Source: NZ13-RE01 sp964612975
Lineage (GTDB): Bacteria > Dictyoglomota > Dictyoglomia > Dictyoglomales > Dictyoglomaceae
DNA length: 64,000 nt
Assembly: GCA_964612975.1 (NCBI GenBank)
Contig: CAZTGC010000001.1
Span: forward strand, 310,001-374,000
Reading direction: 5' to 3'
Part shown: positions 18,009 through 26,016 of the stretch, piece after piece
Position numbering within the stretch: the first letter of the stretch is position 1
How the letters are laid out: each line of letters opens with the position of its first letter
Position numbers and translations under genes: made by a program
Notes under the pieces: generated by a model
Told to the model about the DNA's origin: nothing
The model's input: only the letters and a program-made list of their open reading frames with translations
Database searches by the model: none

Positions 18009-19140
18009 CTTTAAACTCTTCAGGAAGATTTGGTGAGATTTTAAAATAATATTTTAAGATTTCCAAGATCCTTAAGCTTGCTTTCCCATCACCATAGGGA
18101 TTTATTGCGGAGGACATTTTCATATAAGATTCTTCATTTTCCAGAAGTTCCGATAATTCTTTTACAATTCTTTCTCTATCTGTTCCTACCAATTTTACAG
18201 TTCCTGCTCTTACTGCTTCTGGTCTTTCTGTTACCTCCCTTAATACCAAGACAGGCTTTCCAAGAGAGGGTGCTTCTTCTTGAATACCTCCCGAATCAGA
18301 AAGAATAACATATGAATTAGCAATTAAATATACCATAGTTCTATAATCAACGGGAGAAGTTAAAATTGCCCTTTTGTTATTACCCAAAAGGGGTAAGAAT
18401 TCTTTTCTTACAATTGGATTAGGATGCATTGGAAAAACTATATATACATCAGAAAATCTCTCTAAAATTTCCTTTAATGCTAAAGCAACATCTCTTAAAG
18501 GTTTCCCCCAATTTTCCCTTCTATGAGCGGTAACTAAAATCATTCTTCCATCTAAAAGATTAATTTCCTTTGGTTTAAAATCTCCTAAATTATTATAAGT
18601 GTATAAAAGTGCATCAATTACTGTATTTCCCGTTATAAAAATATTCTTCTCAGGGATATTTTCCTTTAATAAATTTTCCTTTGCTGTCCGTGTAGGAGCA
18701 AAATGAAGATCTGTTAAAACTCCTGTAAGATGCCTGTTTATCTCTTCGGGATAAGGCTGATATTTATTATATGTTCTAAGTCCCGCTTCCACATGGGCGA
18801 TGGGAATTTTATTATAAAAAGCAGATAAACTTGCTGAAAAGGTTGTTGTGGTGTCTCCATGAACCAGAACCATATTAGGCTTGTCTTTTTTCCAAATATT
18901 ATCAAGTCCAGTTAATACCCTTATAGTTATATCTGTTAAGGACTGACCTTCTTCCATGATATTTAAATCATAATTTGAGAAAAGATTAAATAGTTCCATA
19001 ACTTGATCTAATAATTCTCTATGTTGAGCTGTCAAGATAATTTGAGTATCAAAGCATTGTGAGTTTTTAAAGGTATAAGCTACAGGTGCCATCTTAATGG
19101 CCTCGGGTCGTGTTCCAAAAACTAAAGCTATTTTCATCAT
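17992..19140 (-). CDS. wecB: UDP-N-acetylglucosamine 2-epimerase (non-hydrolysing)
   Basis: This enzyme interconverts UDP-GlcNAc and UDP-ManNAc. The protein is 382 residues, with GTRPEAIKMAPV at the N-terminus, VHGDTTTTFSASLSAF, HVEAGLRT and TAHRRENWG, all WecB/MnaA signatures, and the SDSGGIQEEAP active-site loop. It likely supplies UDP-ManNAc to the TagA/WecG-type transferase encoded about 6 kb downstream in the same operon. It is linked to speB by a 4-base overlap. Confidence 0.96.
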   Translation of the reverse strand: MMKIALVFGTRPEAIKMAPVAYTFKNSQCFDTQIILTAQHRELLDQVMELFNLFSNYDLNIMEEGQSLTDITIRVLTGLDNIWKKDKPNMVLVHGDTTTTFSASLSAFYNKIPIAHVEAGLRTYNKYQPYPEEINRHLTGVLTDLHFAPTRTAKENLLKENIPEKNIFITGNTVIDALLYTYNNLGDFKPKEINLLDGRMILVTAHRRENWGKPLRDVALALKEILERFSDVYIVFPMHPNPIVRKEFLPLLGNNKRAILTSPVDYRTMVYLIANSYVILSDSGGIQEEAPSLGKPVLVLREVTERPEAVRAGTVKLVGTDRERIVKELSELLENEESYMKMSSAINPYGDGKASLRILEILKYYFKISPNLPEEFKGEYYL

Positions 19141-20015
19141 CTTTGAAAGACTTTGTAATAACCTATTATTTTATAAACCAATCTTGAGACTAAATAATCA
19201 GGAAAAACCAACCCAGGGATAGGAGAAAGTTCAACAATATCTATCCCCAAAACCTTCTTTTTTTCAAAAACCCTCTTTAACAATCTTAAAATGTCCCACC
19301 AATCCAAACCTCCGGGCTCTGGTGTTCCTACTGAAGGCATAATTGAAGGATCAAGGACATCTAAATCTAATGTTATGTAAACCGTATCTTTTAAAGATAA
19401 GATTACATCCTCAATCCAATTATTTTTCTCTTTAATAATCCAATTCCAAAATATTCTTATATTTTCCCTTTTCTTTATAAATTCTTTCTCTTCCTTAGAA
19501 AGACTTCTAATTCCAACTTGAACCAACGGAATTTTCTCTCCCGCAATCCTCAAGGCACAAGCATGATGATAAGATGTTCCTTCATATTCCTTTCTTAAGT
19601 CACAATGAGCATCTAAATGCAAAACATTTATATTATTATAAAATTTCTCAATGTATGCAGAGAGAATTCCCATAGTTATTGTATGCTCTCCACCTAAGAA
19701 TATGGGAAATTTTTTCGACTCAATTATTTTATTAGCAATTTCCTTAATATATTTTAAAGGGAGTTTTAAATCTCCAATAGGAAGAAGAGGCTCAGGATAG
19801 GTATAGATTCCTACCTCTCCTGGAGTTGTATCCAATTCCTCATCATATAGTTCCAAATTATAGGAAGAATTGAGAACTGCTATAGGACCTTCTTTTGTAC
19901 CCTTCCTATAGGAAGTAGTAACTTCATATGATATTGGAACAATAACTACCTTCGCATCTTCAAAGGAACAATTTAGTAAACCTGCAAAAGAAGGGGTTGA
20001 TTTAATCTGTTCCAT
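19137..20015 (-). CDS. speB: agmatinase / ureohydrolase family enzyme
   Basis: The 292-residue protein belongs to the arginase/agmatinase family. The binuclear manganese ligands are seen in GGEHTITMG, HLDAHCDLR and TLDLDVLDPS. Pairing with speD (14-base overlap) points to polyamine synthesis. In some thermophiles the SpeB homologue acts on N1-aminopropylagmatine rather than agmatine, and the sequence alone does not decide between these substrates. Arginase activity is less likely given the neighbour. Confidence 0.9.
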   Translation of the reverse strand: MEQIKSTPSFAGLLNCSFEDAKVVIVPISYEVTTSYRKGTKEGPIAVLNSSYNLELYDEELDTTPGEVGIYTYPEPLLPIGDLKLPLKYIKEIANKIIESKKFPIFLGGEHTITMGILSAYIEKFYNNINVLHLDAHCDLRKEYEGTSYHHACALRIAGEKIPLVQVGIRSLSKEEKEFIKKRENIRIFWNWIIKEKNNWIEDVILSLKDTVYITLDLDVLDPSIMPSVGTPEPGGLDWWDILRLLKRVFEKKKVLGIDIVELSPIPGLVFPDYLVSRLVYKIIGYYKVFQR

Positions 20016-20403
20016 GTCTTCCTCTTTTTAGAAGATGAGATGGGAATTCCTTTCCTCTAATCAATACCTCCCATTCTATTTTCTCTGGTTTAAATTTTTT
20101 TTCTAAAAATTTCTTTGCTTTTTCGATATCAAAGGCTTTACAAGAGAAAATATCTATACTTACGTATTTCAATTCTGGCCAAGTATGAATAGTTATATGA
20201 CTCTCCGCAATTAAAACAACACTAGATATTCCCCAATCCATTGGGTCATCATCTGGAAGATATTTCATTACATAAGGTGGCATAATCTTATGCATATCTA
20301 TTTCTTCGGGAAGTTCGTCTAAAACTTCATAAATATAATTCATATCCTCTAATAACTCTTTGGGACATCCATAGAAGTCTAAAACAACATGCGGTCCCAA
20401 CAT
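20002..20403 (-). CDS. speD: S-adenosylmethionine decarboxylase proenzyme
   Basis: This pyruvoyl enzyme makes decarboxylated AdoMet, the aminopropyl donor for polyamines. The 133-residue proenzyme is the short prokaryotic type. Self-cleavage is expected between Glu67 and Ser68 in AESHITIHTWPE, turning Ser68 into the pyruvoyl group. The downstream Cys88 matches the catalytic Cys of the family. It heads the long operon, with a consensus promoter at 20446-20474. No aminopropyltransferase (speE) is in the window. Confidence 0.96.
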   Translation of the reverse strand: MLGPHVVLDFYGCPKELLEDMNYIYEVLDELPEEIDMHKIMPPYVMKYLPDDDPMDWGISSVVLIAESHITIHTWPELKYVSIDIFSCKAFDIEKAKKFLEKKFKPEKIEWEVLIRGKEFPSHLLKRGRHGTD

Positions 20404-20445
20404 CTCTTTTTCTTTAATCTCCTTTCCCTAAAAAACTCAAAACTA

Positions 20446-20474
20446 AATATATACCAAACCACCCCTCCTGTCAA
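20446..20474 (-). promoter_or_regulatory. promoter of the speD-to-minE gene run
   Basis: TTGACA (20469-20474) is separated by 17 bases from TATATT (20446-20451) on the minus strand, about 40 bases upstream of speD. The downstream genes abut or overlap for about 16 kb, so this could feed the whole block. Internal promoters were not systematically excluded. Confidence 0.8.
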
Positions 20475-20601
20475 TGATTTTTCTATAATTGCCTTCAAAC
20501 AAATATAGAGATACTTACCAGAGTGAAAGAATACATAAAAATATTAAAATATGGTATTTCCAATCTCATTTCACTATATACATAATTTTTTCTTGTTTTA
20601 A

Positions 20602-20630
20602 TTGCTAATTAATGATAAACTTCTTATAAG
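20602..20630 (+). promoter_or_regulatory. promoter of the MFS transporter gene (leaderless layout)
   Basis: TTGCTA (20602-20607) and TATAAG (20625-20630) are separated by 17 bases. The -10 box ends only 6 bases before the ATG at 20637, so the predicted transcript starts at or within a base of the start codon. No Shine-Dalgarno sequence fits in between. Confidence 0.75.
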
Positions 20631-20636
20631 TAGAAA

Positions 20637-21767
20637 ATGAAGACAAAAGTTTATTATTTTTTTATCATATATCTAATATCTCTTGTTCTTACACTTAACA
20701 TGCAGGTTTTTCCTCCTTTGATTCCTCATATTATTAAAGATTGGAATATACAAAGAGGAGAGGCAGGATTACTAATGGGTATAGTTTCTCTTCCTCCTTT
20801 ATTCTTTGGTATATTAGGGGGATATATTTTAGATAATTTTGGAATTAAGATTTCTACAATAATTTCTTTAATTTTTTATTTAATGGGGCAGTTTATATTT
20901 GTTTTAGCAAAAAATTTCACACTTCTTCTTATCTCAAGATTAATTCTTGGAATTGGTGCCATAGTCTTAGCAGTCGTAGGCTTTAAACTTCTTGCAGAAA
21001 AGTTTCAGAGAAAAGATCTTGGAAAATTTGTGGGATTAAATAGCACTGCAATGCCTATCTCTACCATAATTTCCTTTAATCTATTAAGTTATATTGCAAA
21101 AACTTATTCTTGGAAAACACCGATGACTATCTTATTTATCTTTACCTTTATTTTTATTATATTATTTAGCTTTACTTTCAAAGAGGAGAAGATAAAAAAA
21201 GATAATACAGAGAATTTTCTTTCTTCTATTAAAAATCTTTCTAAAAATGTGTGGATTTTAGGTATTATATGGCTTTTATTTAACATGGGTTCTCTATCCT
21301 TTTTGACCTTTTCCCCAGATTATTTTATCTCAAAAGGATTTTCCTATAGTTTCTCCTCATCAATGAGTAGTCTATATATGATAGGAGCCTTCTTTTCTCC
21401 AATAATAGGATACTCTTTAGATAAAACTTCTAAACCTCAGTTTTTCATTTTTATAGGAGCATTCTTTCTCTCTATCTTTCTCATTTTAATGTATTTTTCA
21501 AGCATCCCTCTAATCTTTATAATAATAGCAGGACTCTTTTCTGCTCTAATTCCACCCTCTGTGTTCTATTTACTCCCCAAATTTACTAATAGATTTGGAA
21601 TTGGATATTCTGTATTAAGCTCATTAATTAATTTAGGAACATTATTAGGTCCATCTATTATAGGCTATGCTAAAGATATCTCTGGGACTTATTTATTAAG
21701 TTTTATCCTTATATCTTTTTTTATCTTTTCTTCAGGAATATTAGCACTAACTCTGAATTCTAAATAA
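20637..21767 (+). CDS. MFS transporter, substrate unknown
   Basis: The 376-residue protein is hydrophobic throughout, with about 12 membrane helices in two halves. It has a loop between helices 2 and 3 (GGYILDNFGIK) and RLILGIGAIVLAVVGFKLLAEKF in the style of major facilitator family cyanate/nitrate-like or oxalate/formate-like carriers. No substrate can be assigned. It is transcribed alone. Its end overlaps the convergent purD end by 8 bases, so there is no room for a separate terminator. Confidence 0.85.
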   Translation: MKTKVYYFFIIYLISLVLTLNMQVFPPLIPHIIKDWNIQRGEAGLLMGIVSLPPLFFGILGGYILDNFGIKISTIISLIFYLMGQFIFVLAKNFTLLLISRLILGIGAIVLAVVGFKLLAEKFQRKDLGKFVGLNSTAMPISTIISFNLLSYIAKTYSWKTPMTILFIFTFIFIILFSFTFKEEKIKKDNTENFLSSIKNLSKNVWILGIIWLLFNMGSLSFLTFSPDYFISKGFSYSFSSSMSSLYMIGAFFSPIIGYSLDKTSKPQFFIFIGAFFLSIFLILMYFSSIPLIFIIIAGLFSALIPPSVFYLLPKFTNRFGIGYSVLSSLINLGTLLGPSIIGYAKDISGTYLLSFILISFFIFSSGILALTLNSK

Positions 21768-22998
21768 GTTCTATTCCTATATCCTTTCTATAATATTTAT
21801 TTTCAAAATATATTTCATCAATAGCATTATATACTCTTTCCCTGACTTCCTGGAAATTCTCTCCCCAAGAAGTAACAGAAAGAACCCTTCCTCCTGAGGT
21901 TAGAATTTTTCCATTTCTTTTAACAGTTCCAGCATGAAATATATATAATTTTTCAAAATTTATATTCTTAAATATTATTTCTTTCCCTACCTCATAGTTA
22001 CCAGGATATCCCTTAGATGCTAATACCACACATAATGCCTTTTTATCTGAAAGCCAAGGAAAATTAGATTTATAAAGGATATCAGTAAAATTAAAGTTTA
22101 AAAGGGGCAAAATTACTTGTGCCTCAGGGTCTCCTAAACGGACATTAAATTCTAATACATATGGCTCATTTCTTACTAAGATCAAACCACCATATAAAAA
22201 ACCTCGGTAATTTATATTCTTCTTAATTAGTTCATCCAATAATGGCCAAAATATATTTTTTTCACATTTTTTTAATATTTCCTCATTAATCCAAGGGACC
22301 GGAGAAAAAGATCCCATTCCTCCTGTATTTTCTCCTGTATTCCCCTCCCCTACCCTTTTATAATCCTGTGCTGATGGCAAAAAGTAAAAATTCCCATCTT
22401 TAATTATTACAATAAGTGAGAATTCCCTTCCTTCAAGATATTCTTCAATAACCACCTTTTCTCCTGAAGGACCAAAAATTTTATTAATCATATATTCATG
22501 TAAAATTTGAACAGCAGATTCATAGGATTCAGCAATTTTTACTCCCTTTCCTCCACAAAGACCATCTGCTTTAATTACTATAGGATAAGATACTTTTTTA
22601 ACAAATTCCACTGCAGAAGAAAAAGAATCAAATATTTTGAACTCAGCAGTTGGAATTTTTGAGCTCTTCATTATTTCCTTAGCAAAGGCTTTGCTATACT
22701 CTAATCTAGCTCCATCTTTATTTGGTCCCCAAATTTTTAATCCTTCTTTCTCAAAGATATCAACAATACCGAGAGAAAGAGGAAGTTCTGGTCCTACTAT
22801 AGTCCAGTCAATCTTATACTCCTTAGCAATATCTATAATTCCTTGAATATTATCCATTTTTTCTTCAATACACTTTGCAATTTGAGCAATACCTGCATTT
22901 CCAGGAATAGCAAAAATCTCACTAACATTCTCATCTTGGATCAATTTCCACACTATAGCATGTTCCCTTGCACCATTACCTATTACAAGAACTCTCAT
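21760..22998 (-). CDS. purD: phosphoribosylamine-glycine ligase
   Basis: PurD joins glycine to phosphoribosylamine, the second step of IMP synthesis. The protein is 412 residues with the N-terminal GNGAREHAIVWKL loop, the ATP-grasp region (IKADGLCGGKGV) and the RLGDPEAQ signature. It is the last gene of the purine operon and overlaps purN by 4 bases. Its length and motif order are normal. Confidence 0.96.
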   Translation of the reverse strand: MRVLVIGNGAREHAIVWKLIQDENVSEIFAIPGNAGIAQIAKCIEEKMDNIQGIIDIAKEYKIDWTIVGPELPLSLGIVDIFEKEGLKIWGPNKDGARLEYSKAFAKEIMKSSKIPTAEFKIFDSFSSAVEFVKKVSYPIVIKADGLCGGKGVKIAESYESAVQILHEYMINKIFGPSGEKVVIEEYLEGREFSLIVIIKDGNFYFLPSAQDYKRVGEGNTGENTGGMGSFSPVPWINEEILKKCEKNIFWPLLDELIKKNINYRGFLYGGLILVRNEPYVLEFNVRLGDPEAQVILPLLNFNFTDILYKSNFPWLSDKKALCVVLASKGYPGNYEVGKEIIFKNINFEKLYIFHAGTVKRNGKILTSGGRVLSVTSWGENFQEVRERVYNAIDEIYFENKYYRKDIGIELI

Positions 22999-23624
22999 CT
23001 TTTCTCATCCTCCTTATCCTTGAGAAAAATCACCCTTCTTCCTTCTAATTTATAATTTTCGGTAAATAACTTTTTTACAACCTCTACTAAAAGTTTATGT
23101 TCTTTTTTCAATATTCTTTCTGCTAAGGATTCAGGAGTATCATGATCATATACAGGAACAACTTTTTGTCCAATTATCGGTCCTGTATCTACACCTTCAT
23201 CTACAAAATGTACAGTACATCCTGAAAATCTTACCCCATGTTCCCATGCTTGTTTTTGAGCATTAAGTCCAGGAAAAGAGGGAAGGAGAGAAGGATGGAT
23301 GTTAATTATTTTCATGGGAAAAGCCAAAAGAAGAGTTCTACCTACAATTCTCATATATCCTGCAAGAACAACAAGATCTACTTTATATGATATAAGAACT
23401 TCCTTAATTTTTTCCTCATATTCCCTTTTAGTTTTATAATCTTCTCTTTGAATAACATAAACAGGAATATTAGCCTTTTGAGCACGAGTTATAGCATAAG
23501 CATTTGGATTATCACTAATAACTACTGCTACTTCAGTAGGATAATTCTTCTTTTTTCCTGCATCTATTAGGGCCTGAAGATTTGTTCCTCTTCCTGAAAC
23601 AAGAACTCCTAATCTTTTTTTCAA
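22995..23624 (-). CDS. purN: phosphoribosylglycinamide formyltransferase (folate-dependent)
   Basis: PurN formylates GAR with 10-formyltetrahydrofolate. The 209 residues include VSGRGTNLQALID, LAGYMRIVG and INIHPSLLPSFPG, where Asn and His are catalytic, followed by the GCTVHFVDEGVDTGPII segment with the catalytic Asp. It overlaps both neighbours by 4 bases. No formate-dependent PurT is seen here. Confidence 0.96.
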   Translation of the reverse strand: MKKRLGVLVSGRGTNLQALIDAGKKKNYPTEVAVVISDNPNAYAITRAQKANIPVYVIQREDYKTKREYEEKIKEVLISYKVDLVVLAGYMRIVGRTLLLAFPMKIINIHPSLLPSFPGLNAQKQAWEHGVRFSGCTVHFVDEGVDTGPIIGQKVVPVYDHDTPESLAERILKKEHKLLVEVVKKLFTENYKLEGRRVIFLKDKEDEKR

Positions 23625-24649
23625 ATAATCTTAACCCCTTTTCCCCTCTCAACTTTACCTATTAAAAATACATCTTCCCCTTTATTTTTTAAATATCTTA
23701 TAATTTCTCTTCCTTTATTTTTTACAACCAATATAAGTCCAATTCCCATATTAAAAACCTTAAAAGCTTCCTTCTTAGATAAATTACCTTTATTAATAAT
23801 CCATGAAAAAATTGGAGGAATTTCCCAGGAAGAAACATCAATTAAGGCACCATATCCTTCAGGAAGAATTCTTGGAAGATTTCCTGGAATTCCTCCTCCA
23901 GTAATATGGGCTATCCCTTTAATAAAGTCTCTAAATTCTTCTAAAAGGGAAAGAATAGTTGAGGAATAAAGCTTTGTTGGCTTTAAAACTTCTTCCTCTA
24001 ATGTATTTTCTCCTATTTTAGTTTTCCATGATATTCTTTTTTTTCTCATAATATATCTTAAAAGTGAATATCCATTACTATGTAATCCAGAAGAGGAAAT
24101 TCCAACTAGTTCGCAATCTTCATTTATATCATCTAACTTAGGTAATAAGTATTTCTCTTCCACAATTCCTAAGGCAAATCCAGCAAGATCTATATCTTTT
24201 CCTTTATATATACCAGGTAATTCTGCAGTTTCTCCTCCTACAAAACTACATTCTACCAATTTACATGCATTTGAAATACTTATCAAAATATTTTGATAAA
24301 TTTCCTTATCAAACCTTCCAGTACCGAAATAATCTAAAAAGGCAAGAGGTTTTGCACCACAAGTTAAAAGATCATTTGTATTCATAGCAACCAAATCTTG
24401 CCCTATAATCTCATATTTTTTCTTTTGAAGAGCAATTTTTAGCTTTGTTCCAATTCCATCGGTAGTTAAAAGAATAAGAGGATTCTCATGGTTTTTCCAA
24501 TCAATTTTCAAAACTGATGAAAAACCGTTCCAAAAGGGAATAATATTGGATGTATAAGTAGATTCGAAGTAGGGTCTCAAAAGAGAAAGACTTTTATCAA
24601 CCTTACTTATGTGTACCCCTGCTAAACTATATGTAATTCTTTTACGCAT
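23621..24649 (-). CDS. purM: phosphoribosylformylglycinamidine cyclo-ligase (AIR synthetase)
   Basis: PurM closes the imidazole ring to make AIR. I prefer the ATG at 24649 (342 residues, beginning MRKRITYSLAGV), which has a good GGAGAGAG site before it, over an in-frame upstream start at 24691. The family motifs GIGTKLKIA, VAMNTNDLLTCGAKPLAFLDYF, FVGGETAELPG and HITGGGIPGNLPRILP are present. The chosen start overlaps the purF end by 28 bases. Confidence 0.94.
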   Translation of the reverse strand: MRKRITYSLAGVHISKVDKSLSLLRPYFESTYTSNIIPFWNGFSSVLKIDWKNHENPLILLTTDGIGTKLKIALQKKKYEIIGQDLVAMNTNDLLTCGAKPLAFLDYFGTGRFDKEIYQNILISISNACKLVECSFVGGETAELPGIYKGKDIDLAGFALGIVEEKYLLPKLDDINEDCELVGISSSGLHSNGYSLLRYIMRKKRISWKTKIGENTLEEEVLKPTKLYSSTILSLLEEFRDFIKGIAHITGGGIPGNLPRILPEGYGALIDVSSWEIPPIFSWIINKGNLSKKEAFKVFNMGIGLILVVKNKGREIIRYLKNKGEDVFLIGKVERGKGVKII

Positions 24650-26016
24650 ATTTCTCTCTCCACCACTTGTTTTCCAAAACACTCTCCACAATAACCCTTA
24701 TCTGGTAAAATACTCACCAATCCCTCAAGACTTAGAAAGACTACAGAATCAAATCCCAAAAGTTTTGCTATCTCTTCTGGGGTATAGTGATAACTTACTA
24801 ACTCTCTTGCGTTTGGTATGTCCACCCCATAATGACAAGGAGCAATCAATGGAGGAGAGGACAATCTTAGATGAATTTCTAAGGCTCCCTCTTTTCTAAA
24901 CATCTCTGCTAATCTTTTTGCAGTGGTACCTCTAACTAGTGAATCGTCAACTATTATTACTCTTTTATTTTTTATTAAATCTCCTATTAAAAGAAGTTTC
25001 ATTCTTACTGCTCCTTCTCTTTCCTTTTGGTGAGGTTGAATAAAGGTTCTTCCTATATAATGACTTCTTATCAATGCCATTTCTAATGGTATTCCACTAT
25101 ATTCGCTGAATCCAATAGCTGTAGGTATCCCTGAATCTGGAACTGGAACAATTAAATCAGCAGAAACATAAGACTCCTTTGCTAAAATCCTTCCCATATC
25201 CTTTCTGTAATTATAAACTGTCTTATTATTGTATAGACTATCAGGTCTTGAAAAGTAAATAAATTCAAAGAGACAAAATCTTGATTTTTCTTTTTTATAA
25301 ACCTTTTCTCTTATATTTCCTTCTAAATCAACAAATAATATTTCTCCTCTATCCAATTCTCTAATTTCTATAACCTGAAGATGCTTAAAAGCACATGTCT
25401 CTGATGCAAACATTATTGTTCCATCTTTAATCTTTGCCATGAAGAGAGGTCTGAAACCATAGGGATCTTTTATCGCCCAAAGACCTTTGCCATTTCCAAT
25501 TATTAAAGAATAGCTACCATTTATCCTATCTAAGGCATCTTCAAGTCTTTCCTCTAAGGTATCCTTAGGGGAACGGGCAATGAGATGAAGGAATATTTCA
25601 CTATCTGAAGTACTTTGGAAGATAGCCCCTTCATTCTCAAGTTTTCTTCTTAAAGAATTAGCATTAGAGATATGTCCATTATGAGCCAAGGCCAAAAATC
25701 CGAATTTAGGAAGATTCACAATTAAGGGTTGAATATTGTTGGGGTTTTCTTTACCAGATGTGGAATATCTGACATGTCCCAATGCAATTCTTCCTTTTAA
25801 TTTCTTTAGAATTTCCATATTAAATATATTATTTACCAGACCAAAATCTTTATGATAAACAATTTCTGATCCCTTAAAACTTACAATCCCAGCACCTTCT
25901 TGTCCCCTATGCTGTAAATTAAATAGTCCTTGATATACTAAAAAACTTGCATAATTATTTTTTATTGAATTTATAATTCCTACGATTCCACACTCTTCTT
26001 TTAAATTATTCTCCAT
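24622..26016 (-). CDS. purF: amidophosphoribosyltransferase
   Basis: PurF commits PRPP to purine synthesis by forming phosphoribosylamine from glutamine. The protein has 464 residues. The catalytic Cys is Cys9 (ECGIVGI), preceded by an 8-residue propeptide that must be removed, as in the Bacillus-type enzyme. The N-terminal Ntn glutaminase is followed by the PRTase loop VIIVDDSLVRGTT. C-terminal cysteines (APCHYG, KGYCGECFG) fit the [4Fe-4S]-containing class, and such clusters confer oxygen sensitivity. It overlaps purL by 11 bases. Confidence 0.96.
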   Translation of the reverse strand: MENNLKEECGIVGIINSIKNNYASFLVYQGLFNLQHRGQEGAGIVSFKGSEIVYHKDFGLVNNIFNMEILKKLKGRIALGHVRYSTSGKENPNNIQPLIVNLPKFGFLALAHNGHISNANSLRRKLENEGAIFQSTSDSEIFLHLIARSPKDTLEERLEDALDRINGSYSLIIGNGKGLWAIKDPYGFRPLFMAKIKDGTIMFASETCAFKHLQVIEIRELDRGEILFVDLEGNIREKVYKKEKSRFCLFEFIYFSRPDSLYNNKTVYNYRKDMGRILAKESYVSADLIVPVPDSGIPTAIGFSEYSGIPLEMALIRSHYIGRTFIQPHQKEREGAVRMKLLLIGDLIKNKRVIIVDDSLVRGTTAKRLAEMFRKEGALEIHLRLSSPPLIAPCHYGVDIPNARELVSYHYTPEEIAKLLGFDSVVFLSLEGLVSILPDKGYCGECFGKQVVEREICVKELHIV

